Assembly (NCBI RefSeq): GCF_003597395.2
Contig: NC_133769.1
Coordinates: 173,769,058 to 173,833,057 of the forward strand
Reading direction: 5' to 3'
Source: Chelonoidis abingdonii
Lineage: Eukaryota > Chordata > Testudines > Testudinidae
Length of the DNA stretch: 64,000 nucleotides
Shown: positions 25,105 through 36,286 of the stretch, piece by piece
How the letters are laid out: each line of letters starts with the position of its first letter
Numbering within the stretch: the stretch's first letter is position 1
Made by a program: the position numbers and the translations under genes
Notes under the pieces: generated by a model
Told to the model about the DNA's origin: nothing
The model's database searches: none
Seen by the model: the letters and a program-made list of their open reading frames with translations, nothing else

Positions 25105-25334
25105 CTTGATCTGTGTTACCTTTGTGTTTTTGGAGGAGGTGCACTAGGACCCAGCGAGCTGCCCCTGAAGCAGCCTGCAGAAAGGCAGCTCAGCAGACTC
25201 CTCCTTATCTCCAGTGTCAAACTTGACATCAGCCTGCAAGCGGAGCATGGTAACTTCTCCTGCAATCAGCGCTCTCACATCAGTGGCATGCTGCATGAAG
25301 ATATGCTCCTCTCCCTGCCCTCTGCACCAGCAAC
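25105..25334 (+). promoter_or_regulatory. Putative EPHA3 5' UTR and promoter-proximal region with upstream ATGs
   Basis: This region lies directly upstream of the EPHA3 start codon. No TATA box is obvious and CpGs are sparse, so it is not a strong CpG island. ATGs at 25247 (A at -3, G at +4), 25288, 25295 and 25303 precede the true start in other frames. If transcription starts upstream of 25247, they form ORFs that overlap the receptor start. The transcription start site cannot be read from sequence, and the left boundary here is a guess based on typical 5' UTR length. Confidence 0.45.
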
Positions 25335-25422
25335 ATGGATTGTCACATCTCCATCCTCCTCCTTCTCATCTGCTCTGCCCTCAGCTGCTCTGGGGAACTG
25401 ATTCTCCATCCTACCAACGAAG
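25335..25422 (+). CDS. EPHA3: Ephrin type-A receptor 3, coding exon 1 (signal peptide)
   Basis: EPHA3 is a receptor tyrosine kinase that binds membrane-tethered ephrin-A ligands in cell-cell repulsion and axon guidance. This exon encodes the first 29 residues plus one base. It reads MDCHISILLLL, then a hydrophobic core, then CSG followed by ELILHPTNE. That matches the known EPHA3 N-terminus: MDC start, leucine run, cleavage after the Gly at residue 20, mature protein starting with Glu-Leu. The ATG has A at -3 and G at +4. The exon ends after the first base of a codon (phase 1) at a strong GTAAGT donor (25423). The paralogues EPHA5 and EPHA7 have different N-termini as I recall them. The signal peptide lacks a basic n-region residue, which is tolerable. 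The rest of the gene continues at 49799 and beyond the window. The identification comes from remembered family sequence, not a search. Confidence 0.95.
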
Positions 25423-26091
25423 GTAAGTAAGCCGGGCACAGATAGAGATCCCAGCAGTGGCTACACTTTGCCTTTTTCTTAACGTTTGGATCCTGTTTGA
25501 AACCGGGTCTGCATCATTTTTTTTTTTTAAGGTGGTCCAGCGGGATAACTGTTTGTTCAGCGGGTGGACTGAGGTTTTCTTTGACTGAACAAATGAGCGG
25601 TAAAAGAAAATCCTGCAAAATCAGAGGGTGGCAGCTGGAACAATTATAACCTTCAACTGCAATGCAAAACAGACAGCAGTGTGCACAATGCTGTGTGTTA
25701 ATTTATACAAAGGGGGGGCTGCTTTCTTCGCACTCGTCGTCTTATAACAAAGTTTAAAAAAGAAAACGTAGCTCTGTCCGTGTGAGCAGCTCTCGGGGGG
25801 TGGGCATGACATTTTGGGGTGGTGACCGTGACCCATGACACAAATAAAGGGAGCTTGGTCGTTAGATGGAAGAGAGAGAGATCGTATCTGTGTGTTTCTG
25901 TAGCGGCCGGATTTCACTGACTAGGTGGAAGTTGTTTGTTACATCTCACAAGGTGATGGGCTGCTCCGCAGTACAGGCTATAATGAGCATAAGTGACGCT
26001 AACGGGAACCATGATAGTAATGCCCACTGTGCTTGTCTGCATATAGTTATGTGTATGAAAAGTATATCTTCTGTGTTGGATAGCCCAAAAG

Positions 26092-26163
26092 ATAATAATA
26101 ATAATTAATAATAAGAAAAAAAAAGGAAGGAAAGACTGAGAAAGAAAAGGGAGGAAAGAGAAG
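26092..26163. repeat. (TAA)n followed by polypurine tract
   Basis: A short TAA/ATA repeat (about 26092-26113) runs into about 50 bases of almost uninterrupted purine on the + strand (26113-26162), made of GAAA/GGAA units. Confidence 0.8.
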
Positions 26164-29100
26164 TGTAGAGAATTTTGTGTCTTATTCCACTGAGGTTATA
26201 TTTTTAATGCCTTCCAAGCTACACAATTACCAACTTGGTCTTACTGTTAATTCACATTTAATGCATGGAATATAACTCATTTATTAATTAGTAACTTATA
26301 GTTGCCTAATGATCTCTTTGTAGCTAATGTACCTAATTTCTCAGTATCTTAAAAAAATTAACCTATAACACCTGTCCTTTTTAATGAATTATTTCCTTAC
26401 TGATAACTACACCATAACCCCTGTTTATATGCATAATGATAGTAATATAATGAGTCGTGTTTTATTTTATTTCAGAAACTTTTAATGTAATAAAAAGCAG
26501 CCAGTGGTACTACTCCTTTTAGATAACTTACTTTTATTGCTGTAACAATTTAATTTCAGTCTTTAACTGAAAAGAATCACATTTAAAAAAAATCCTCAAA
26601 CAAGGCACTGGCATATCATTTTTGTTAGCTTTCGCTAAGTTAACATGTGAAATTCAATGTGATTAAAATACACACGTTTCAGCAAAATAATTATACCCAT
26701 TGGACATTCAGTCTTGAAAGCTAATTTAAAATCTAAGTTGAAAAATTATAAGGCTATCCATTCCCCATAGATAAATAGAGGTGGTGCTCCTGCTCACAAG
26801 ACACTGGACACAGCCTCTAGGATCAGTGTGTCCAAAGCAACTTTTATCTATAAAATCCAAAGGTCAAAATGTGATGAATTTCTAGCAGCAAATAATTGTA
26901 CAGAACCTACACCTGCTTCATATATAACATTTGCACAGAGAAGAAAATATATGTGCTATTAAGATCATTATTTTTGGTGCCCAAGTAACACTGATGAACC
27001 GAGTGATGTCCTAACTGCTTTCGGGGTAAGGCAATTATTGCATAAAATGATTTTTTCCCCCCTGTAAAGTGGAAAAAAACAATTAAGGAATGATTAAAAC
27101 TTTACAAATCCCAGTAATTCTTACATCAGATCTTTTGATTGCTGGGAAGATTCAATTATTTACTGTTATCATAAAAAGTATAGAGCAGCTGTTATATATT
27201 GTCTGTATAAATATTTTTGGATGGCGAATGCTTCAGAGGTTGTTTAATAGAACATACTTTCAAAGTGTTGTGCATAGCTAAGCCTTTCTCCAGCAACACG
27301 CTATTTTATAAATAGAGTCGCCCATCGCAAATGATTTTGGCTAATAAAAACAAGCATGTTCGCAGGGGTTACTTTCTCTGTGTGTTTTTATTACAAAAGA
27401 TTCTTCACAAAGTATGTAGTTCTGTTAGGCAGTAAGCAGAGCAGCTCCGCTTCCATGACACTTGCAGGCAGACACATAATGTAAACTAAGATAATAATTA
27501 AGGCAAAAAGACTTTTGAGAACTGAACTTTGCTAAAATATCACTAATTTTTCTTTTGTTGAAAATTGCTGGCTTTGAGATTTAATTTAATAAATTAAAGA
27601 AAGTGCGGGGGAAAAAAACTCCTATGCAATACGAAATGCGTACTAGGCGTAGCTGTCCAAAGAAGCTTCTGATAAGACAGTGGTGTACATTATGAGTCAT
27701 CCAGTTTGACTTTTGTTTTTTTTCTTTATTACTTTAAAAATCTTGTGCAAGATACAGTATGAAATAGATGTAATGTTTTCTGCACAGCCAACGGAAGCGA
27801 TAACAAAAAGAGACAGCAGTGTTAAGTATTTAATCTTCCAGATTGAGTATTATTTTTTATATTCCTTTCCCAAAATGAAAACTAGGTGTTTCTTCTAAAA
27901 ATAAAACTACTTTAAACAATTTAATATTTGTGGTAACTTAGGAAGGCTTGAAAAAGGTTTTTGATTTGTTTACCATATATTTAGATGGATACAGTGAATT
28001 TAAGAATTTGAGTTTTTATAATTTGCTAACATCAGTCTGACACACACATTTGACAGTCCATTGTCAACATGCAGTTTAAAAATCTAAGTTGAAAAAGGTT
28101 TTGCTTTTTTTCTTGAAATAATCTTCTCCTGACGACTTTTCTTCTTTCCCACCCCTTTGCTCTAAATTTCCGTGGCCAGTGCACCCCACACCCTAAATAA
28201 AAAAGGAAGTTAAGGGGAAATGTATGTTTATATAATTTTGTGGGAACTATTTAGAAAAGTTTTCTTTTTCCAACCGTGAGAATGAACAAACTATAGTAAT
28301 TTTAACTGAGAATTTGATCAAGGGATGTGTGAAGGGTAGACCAATCTCCAGACGTGGATAGATAAATAGAACATATGTGAGGTGTATAAAACTTACTATG
28401 GATTAACCAATTAATTTTTCATCATTGAGTCTTTTAAAAAAGGATGAAATTCAATCAAAATTGCTTTACAGTACATGCAATTGCTACTGTCCATTAGGCA
28501 TATTGAGGATAGTTTGTGGGCTACCACCAAAAATATACCAGATTTATTTTATCTGGAAGAATTGCGCAGATTTTTGTGAAAGCATTTTAGTGCTAAAACA
28601 TTGTGTAAAATATGGGCATTACAGCCAATTCAAACTCTGCAAGAGCAGGGAAAAATAGTAGTACTAATAGTTATAGGTTGGTCTACTTCATTTTTAGTTA
28701 TTTAATCCAGATTTTGGGGTTTTGTGTGGGAGAGATGGAACATATGATACTCTGCACCATCACCAAAAGTTTTATTTAAAAGAAACTGTTCTTTTATGGA
28801 AACAGGTAATTTTTGTGAAATTTATTTCTTAAGAAATCTGCCACATACTGGGCTTTTTTTAAAACCACAATTTCTTACCCCTTATACTATCTCAGTAGTC
28901 CCGAAAAAGGCTTTATCAATGTACAGTATTGAAGTGTGAACCATTTTTTGAGTAATAGGAAAATGTCAGGAAGAATTAACATCTGAATGAGTGGATCATT
29001 CCCCATTTTAGGATTGACATCTATTTTCAACACACAAGCAGAAAAACTTTAGCTTGAGAATATGCCATGCGCTTAAGGTGCATATAAATCATAGACACTA

Positions 29101-31015
29101 TTATTTCAATTGGATCTAATATTTTTTACTTTTGGATGATTACTTTTTCACTTAGAGGGATGCAGTTTCTTTCAAAACAGTTTATATAATGTCCAGATAT
29201 TGAATGAGTTATACAATTCTGTAATTTAATAGCCTTTTCTGATCCTTTTCAGTAACTATGCTGTTTGCCTGAGGGTACCAGCAACCTTAATTTCACTGTT
29301 TTATAACCCACAACAGTTAACACTTGACCTGGGTCATTAACAGGATTATCAGCAAATTTGTTTAAGCTTTTACTGACAACCTGAATTGCTTCAATAATAT
29401 TTTGACTGTGCAGACAGGAAACTTCTTGTAACCTCTCAATCTAGCATAAAATTAATTTCTTATGAAAACGACTCCAAAAAGAGGACCAATATCGTAAATC
29501 CGTTTACAGTACTGAGTTACAAATAGTCTCCATTTTGGTAAACAGTAAACAACTTGTAATCAGTTCCTCTTTCCGGTGTCTATGAGGTTTCCATGACGTG
29601 GTTTCATGTTTTTGTCAGTCATTACCATCTCGGAACTTTGCATAATTCAGCAATTAAATTACATCGTTTTATTGGTGTGAATATTTACTGTTTACAAAGA
29701 GTTATTAATATTAATGTGTTTTCTAACAATGTCAACTGTTGCATTTTTTAAAATGCAGTGTTGTATGTACAGTGGCACGTACAACTGACTGCACATACAT
29801 TTATATGTTTTGTTTTAGTGACATTAGGAAATATTGAAAGTGCTGGAAACTTTTCTACAGCTATGAAAAGGAATTGTGCGGAGAAAACTCCTTTTAACAA
29901 GCATTATCTTACTCTGTGTCAGCTGTTGTTAGATCATGACCAGTTTTGATGTATCATGGCATAATTCCTGAAGCAGTTAAAGTTCAATGACTGTTAATTT
30001 TGTGAGTTTAATTTCAAAAGTGTAATTATGAAGGCGGAAATTTTAACAAAAATACATTGTCTTTTTAAAGTTGGAGTTTGGAAGATTTAAACTGGTGAGG
30101 TTTAAAGGGCTATTTTTTATACAGCTGTATCGTATTCAAAGCTGCTGCGTTTTTATCCTTCGCTATATAACCAGACAAGTAATGAGCATGCTTTAAAATT
30201 CACACCATGGTGTTTGTAAAATGCTTTATTACAGGGGAAAAAGGTTCAGTGGATTCTTTATTTTGTATGCCTGTGTTTACTGAGAGGTTTTAATACTTTG
30301 AATAATTTGTTTTTTTTTCTGTCACTTTGAATCTTTCCTAACATAGCATATTACAGTGAAAATAGTGTTAAAGGAAAAATTAAGATGCTTCTTAAAAAAA
30401 CTACTTAAAATGTTTGAAAATATCAAACCATGTCCAAATGTAAAGTTCTTCTCACAATTTATTTATATACATTTTTTCCAACAGGGCTAACCTCCTCCCA
30501 AAACAAACAAACAAACAGTAATAACCAAAGAGGTAGAAGATTATGTTTTAAAAATTTTCAATGTATTAAAAAAGCATACGAAGCTACAAGCTTTAGATCA
30601 TCAGCTATCTGTAAACCTTAAACATGTATGACACACGCCAAGCTTAGACTGTTATTTACAGTAAAACCTTTGCAACTTCTTGATGCTTCGTGAATAAATG
30701 CCAATATTCCTGCCAAATATACATGCAAATAAATTGCATTTGTTTCAAAAAAATATCATTCTTGGAATAATGCTGATTTCAGCAAATTTGCTGTCAGTAT
30801 GCTTGCTTTTGATTTAAAATATACAGCTTTTCTTCCAGGAAAGCACCTAACTACTCTTGTTCTTGTAATCCCCCTTTGATGAAAGGTTTTGAAATACAGA
30901 TGCAGGTGTTGGTTTTTGAGATCTGGATTTTATCACCAGTAAGGGTCACTACAGAGCTGTTACCAAATGTGAGAGTACAAGCTGAAGACTTTTAAACTGG
31001 TCTAGTTTCATTATG
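26164..31015. other. Repeat-poor AT-rich stretch of intron 1
   Basis: Nearly 5 kb with no recognisable transposon, unlike most of the window, and no convincing exon. It might hold conserved non-coding elements, but conservation cannot be judged from a single sequence. Confidence 0.5.
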
Positions 31016-31029
31016 CATCCAGTTACCAA

Positions 31030-31192
31030 TTTCCTAGAACTGGAAGGGACCTTGAAAGGTCATTGAGTCCAGCCCCCTTGCCTTCACTAGCAGGACCAAT
31101 TTTTGCCCCAGATTTCTAAGCGGCCCCCTCAAGGATTGAACTCACAACCATGGGTTTAGCAGGCTAATGCACAAACCACTGAGCTATCCTTC
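31030..31192 (-). repeat. tRNA-derived SINE with CR1-like 3' tail
   Basis: On the minus strand the head reads GGATAGCTCAGTGGTTTGTG (A box) and then GGTTGTGAGTTCAATCC (B box), a tRNA-like pol III promoter. The 3' part reads GGACTCAATGACCTTTCAAG and GTCCCTTCCAGTTC, the CR1 LINE 3'-end motif that allows mobilisation by CR1. This structure is typical of turtle and bird SINEs. Confidence 0.85.
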
Positions 31193-34100
31193 TATACTCT
31201 GCTGGCTATTGATGTAGGGATTCTCCATTGGGAAAGTCAATATCAATTTTTACTCTTTACCAGAGCTCTGTTTATTATGAAAAGAGGCTTGGCTGCTGGA
31301 AAGCATTTACAAGAGGGAAAGGGTAGCAATAGTAAAGAGAAAATAAAGAAAAAAATATGTAGAAAAGGGGTGTTCTGCTACCCACATTTCTTAACTACAG
31401 ACTTGTGGGATCTTTAATAGTAAAGTCCAAAATAAATAAATAAATAGCACTCAGCAAGTAGCACTTATATGTTATGATCTAATGATAGCTAATGTAGAAT
31501 AAGGTAATGTTTGTTAAAAAGAGTTTTCCCTGTTCAGTTCCTTTCTATTGCTATAGAAAAGTTTCTAGCATTTTCATAATTTTTTTACTTACCAGCAAAA
31601 TCAAGTTAAAAGTTATCAGTTTGACTAAAAATCCATTAAAGTGCTACAGCCATTTTTATTTCCAGAAACTTTAAATAATTTTTTTAAAAAAAGCTACTGT
31701 TGTCAACTGCAGGTATATTCTAAATCATAAATAAAACCTTTTATAAACTGCTTTATAAATCTACTTTTAAGACAAATTCAAAGGGCACAATCTGATCTTA
31801 CTCTAGTATAATTCAGGAGCTGCTTCACTGAAATGTATGGGACAGGATTTTCAAAAGCACCTAAACAACATACGAGCTTTCAGTGGGACTTGTGCAGCTA
31901 AGTCTGTTTGGTGTTCTTGAAAATCCCAGCCCAAGCAATTCTTTTACCAGTGTGAAACCAATGTGAAATCAGAATTGGGACCCAAAGATTTCAGATTGCT
32001 TATGAAACTCAGTAATGAATAGTGTGACTAAAAGAAATAAAGAACTAGAAATAAAGATAATCCTCTCTCAAAGAAAATGTTGGGAGAGAGACAAAAGAAT
32101 TAAGCCCCAGCCTGAGAGACTGTCGGCTGGAATGAATGAAACCACACCAAATAAAGTCTTAAACTTGCAGAGATGTTATTAAACGAGACAAACTGTAAGT
32201 AGACACTTTACTGCCAGCCTTCCTTTTTTCTTGAACTACTGTATCCTGCTGTTTCAGGCAAAGTATGGAGGGAAAATCCTATTAATCTGCTGGAAAAATA
32301 CTGATGAAAGAATAATAGCAGACAAAATGAACAGTAGTAGAAACTTACTAGCAATTAAGAAAACAATGGGATGAATGTTATGGAATAAGGTTCAATCAGG
32401 GCAGTTGAATGTAATATGTTATGGGAACAGTTTTCTTTTTTGTCCAGCCTGTTTCCCACACCATATTTATATCCACCTCTTGATGGCAAGGACAAAAAGG
32501 TTACCTCAGTCTGCATGTTAAAATATCAATGAAAAGACTGCTAGAAAGCTGGTCTCTAATGCCTCCCTGATTTTTAGGTATGTAACTGAAAAGTTTGTAT
32601 TGAATTTATTCACTTAGGGAAAGAGAATGTTTTATAGCAAATGTCTAAGGAAGAGAATAACTGTCTGAACTGGAAATTTTAAAACCACAAAATCTCCTTC
32701 ACTGCACAACTTTCAGGCTTCCCACAAACTTTGCCTAGTAGTAAATAACAAGGAATGAAGCTGTTTTTGTGGCGGAAGTTCTGAGCTGAAACCCAATAAA
32801 TACATAACCCCTATAGCCTTCTCTCATTAGCTGCATTATTATAATTCTTAATTCAGTGCTGACAGTGTGCTCAATCTCAAATTAAGGCATAAATAAAAAC
32901 AGTCTCCCTGCCCCTAAAATGTTGAGACATTGTTTACATTAGTAAGCTTAATGGCTGTGATTCTTCAGCAATACAGCTCCACGGGTCCCAGTATCTGTAG
33001 AAGCTGCAGTATAGATAGGGTTCAGGCATTTTTACCACCCTATTTAACACTTAAATAACAGGATGCTAAGAACATGCAATCCCTGTGTATGCTGTAGTTG
33101 CCACAGATGTCATCATCCTTCAAGGGGCACTACTGGAGAATTTACAGCTACAAAGTTTTAGGGTACATAAGGTCTCAGAGTGTAAGGATCTAATCCTGCA
33201 AACATTATTCAAGAGTCCAGTTAAAGAATAGGTGAAAGGAAGTGAGCATCTGTCGCAATGAGGGTGAGGGTTGAAGTACCCAGGGGAAGTAAGAAGTAAG
33301 GTTGTGGAAAGAAGGCATTCACTGTGAGGCCAGAACTTGATCGAGGGAATCTAAATATCGTCAGTCTCTTCTTCACACCTCAATCGCTCCTGCTCACCAT
33401 TTCTGTCTTTGCTGCTTCCTTCTTCCCCATCCCTATTTATTCTTTACCTCCCTCTCCACCCCCTAGCGTGATCAGGTGAGCAAGGTAAGGCATATTCCCT
33501 GTCCTCTTCTACCTTGGGTAGGAAAATGTGACTTTTTTTTTTTTTACCTCCTACCTGTTCCCTTTCACCCACACACTTCTAATCAGAAGGGAGAACCTTT
33601 GGTCCTTGGTTTCCCAGAGGAGGCCATGGCAGAGTGCACTACTCAAACAGTGCACTCAGTCAGCAGTGCACTTAACAGTATCAGCCTAGAACTCAAGAGT
33701 GGAGAGAGGAGTGGCAGAGAGTGGTGTTTATGTACAAAGAATATGCTCAGCTGGAGAAGGGTGGGGATGCTCGATGAAGAAATACTGGGAGCTTATGGTA
33801 TGTCTGGGAAGCTAATGGTTGGAGGTGACAAAGCAGAAGGTTAAGGTCTGTGAGAAATTGTGATGGGTGGGTGGGTGAGAATGCAACAGCCATGTTAGCA
33901 TTTACCTGTTCTTTAGTATAAATATTTATATTTCTCACATGTGGAAGGAGCGAGAGAATGTTAGCAAGGTTTGGGTTGGAACAGCATCAAATTAAGTCGG
34001 GGCAGGTCCATTTTTCATGTGGATAGTGCAGCACACATGTTCTGCATTAATTACCTCCATAAATTCAGTGAACCTAGCAAACCATGAGAATAGCATATTG

Positions 34101-34600
34101 GTGACATCAGCGTATTGGAAAATAGAACTGGTTTTAGCATCTTGGTTTCCTCAACATGACACTTCTGGAGCTTTCTGATGCTATGAGCATGTTCTTCCAG
34201 TTCACACCAAAACATTTAAGCATTTGCCCTCTGGATATATTCTATACGTATGGGTAACTGGGTAAGAGACCAAGCATATCAGTGCAAGTTGAAAGGCTTG
34301 ATTCATAAAAGTTTCATCCTTCATAACAATCTATAAGAGAAGAGATTCATGAAATTATGGGAGATGCACTCGTCTGGATGGCTCTCTGAACATAGCGGCT
34401 GAGCATAGTTTAATGCATAGATTGATTTTACTAATTCTATGCTTTTAAAGAAATGGCAAGGATTATTTCTTGCCTAAGCTAACTTTGAAAAGCAACTTCT
34501 TCTAAAATCTGGAATAATGCCAGTGTGATTGAACAGTCACTTGCCTTATTAGCTGACAAACATTTGGTTATTTGAGTACTGGTCCTTGTCTCAACAGACT
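31193..34600. other. Intron 1 DNA, mostly featureless
   Basis: No exon recognised. It holds a palindromic MITE (31845-31937), listed separately, and AT-rich sequence including an (AAAT)n run at about 31432-31445. Confidence 0.5.
31845..31937. repeat. Palindromic Chompy-like MITE
   Basis: GGATTTTCAAAAGCACCTAA at the left and GGTGTTCTTGAAAATCCCAG at the right form inverted arms around a CAGTGGGACTTGTGC centre. Confidence 0.6.
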
Positions 34601-34619
34601 CTGACATCAAAGAGTGACT

Positions 34620-34692
34620 GATGACTTGTAACTCCCACTGACGTCATTGGGAGTTGCGTGCATTCAAGACTCTTGGGATCAGGGCCTTCACT
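34620..34692. repeat. MITE-like fragment
   Basis: TAACTCCCACTGACGTCATT and GGGAGTTGCGTGC form a short inverted pair, followed by TTGGGATCAGGGCC, as in small reptile MITEs. Confidence 0.45.
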
Positions 34693-34886
34693 GTGTTTGC
34701 AGTGCAGTAATAAGGAAAGTTTCCATGATCTAGGGAGCCATTCTAGGTGTGGATACTACTCATGATGAAATCTGTGCTTCCTATGGCATCTGCTGCTGTC
34801 AAGAGTTCTAGAGGCTGAGGCTTTTGTGTTGTTTCTTTAGTTGCTCACATATTTAACAAATATGGGTAGAGTATTGTGATCTAATG

Positions 34887-35007
34887 CAAAGGGCCCCATC
34901 CTAGGAGGTGCTATGCTGTGTGTCCTCAACCTCTATTGAAGTCAGTAGAAGTTGAAGGCACACAGCATCTTGGAGATGCTCAGCATCTGTCAGGATGGGG
35001 CCCTTTG
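34887..35007. repeat. Fold-back MITE (perfect outer arms)
   Basis: The 121-bp inverted repeat has outer arms CAAAGGGCCCCATCCT and AGGATGGGGCCCTTTG that are exactly complementary. Inner arms GCTGTGTGTCCTCAAC and GTTGAAGGCACACAGC pair with few mismatches. The centre is CTCTATTGAAGTCAGTAG. Confidence 0.85.
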
Positions 35008-35147
35008 TGACAATACAGTATATCCCAGCTTTATCAGACCCACAAAGGGCCCCATTCTACAAAACTCTCATTGGTTACATACAAGGTTTCATACAACTGA
35101 TATCCATAAGTTATCTCAAGTAGGGAGTGCAGTTTACGACCATAGGA

Positions 35148-35260
35148 AGAATTTTAGGGCGTGATTGTACAAGGTGCTGAGGCCCTTTTGGGAAGTGTTT
35201 AGCTCCTATTGAAGTCAGTTGTGTGGCATTTGGCACTTTATAATGTTTGGTCCTTATGGA
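35148..35260. repeat. MITE-like fragment
   Basis: GTACAAGGTGCTGAGGCCC and TCCTATTGAAGTCAGTTG belong to the same fold-back group as the neighbouring copies. The 3' arm is degraded. Confidence 0.45.
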
Positions 35261-35301
35261 AGGGTAAACTTGCCTTTTCCTAATTTCACACCTTCCTTAG
35301 T

Positions 35302-35409
35302 TCTGTGGACCTGATTCTGAATTCACCCTGGCTTTTATCAGTGTAATTCCACTAAAGTCAGCAGAGTTACTCCTGATTTAACAGGGAGTAACAGTAGAAT
35401 CAGTCCCTA
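35302..35409. repeat. Palindromic Chompy-like MITE
   Basis: GGACCTGATTCTGAATTCAC at the left and AACAGTAGAATCAGTCC at the right flank GTGTAATTCCACTAAAGTCA and GAGTTACTCCTGATTTAACA. This is the TTACTCC..GGAGTAA fold-back pattern common in reptile and bird genomes. A related diverged copy lies at 39496-39602. Confidence 0.65.
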
Positions 35410-35981
35410 AGTGTTTGGAACTTAAACTTGAATTCAGGTATTAAGGGATTTGGAAACACTAAAAAAGGGGCAAGGGAGAAAATGTGAATGAAAATGAAGG
35501 AGCAAGGGAGAAAAGTGAACACAGACATATTGTGCCCGTTTGGGTTTGGAGTACTCGTGTCTACTTTTTTTGTTTTTCTTTTTTAAAGTACTGCTCTTGA
35601 GAAGGGAGGAAGAATAGGTTTAATTGACAGAAAATCTTTATGAATTAGAATGATTTTTTTTTACACAAAAATAAGTTGAAGGTTTGCATTGCAGTTTGGA
35701 CCTCATTAGGCTCATCCATTCTTAGTTTTTATATTCCTGGAATAATGAAAAGAACTGGCAGCATAACAACTCTACAGGAAATAGGAAGCTAATAAAACGG
35801 AAACTTTATTAGACCCATTTGATAAATGTTACGTTCCAGCACACCAGTGACGTGTTTTTATACAGTTGGAGAGTGAGTTACACACAGTTCTAGCAGCACT
35901 GTACTGCTCTTGTGTAAAAGTTTCAGATTGGGAAAAATAAATGTATGTTTCTAGTATTGATTTACATACAAATATTTTCTA

Positions 35982-36278
35982 CCGGGGTCGGCAACCTTTC
36001 AGAAGTGGTGTGCCGAGTCTTCATTTATTCACTCTAATTTAAGATTTTGTGTGCCAGTAATACATTTTAACATTTTTAGAAGGTCTCTTTCTATAAGTCT
36101 ATAAAATATAACTAGACTATTGTTGTATGTAAAGTAAATGTTTAAGAAGCTTCATTTAAAATTAAATTAAAATGCAGAGACCTCCGGACTGATGGCCAGG
36201 ACCCGGGCAGTGTGAGTGCCACTGAAAATCAGCTTGCATGCCACCTTCGGCACCTGTGCCATAGGTTGCCTACCCCTG
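35982..36278. mobile_element. hAT-type MITE, second copy of the 10895 family
   Basis: The termini CCGGGGTCGGCAACC and GGTTGCCTACCCCTG are inverted. The interior aligns with the element at 10895 over nearly its full length and lacks a few short segments. The expected 8-bp target duplication is not recognisable (flanks ATTTTCTA and GTCTAGGC). Confidence 0.85.
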
Positions 36279-36286
36279 GTCTAGGC

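Noticed and set aside
31130..31192. tRNA gene
   Set aside because: A and B boxes are present, but the sequence continues into a CR1-like tail and has no tRNA cloverleaf 3' half. It is a SINE.
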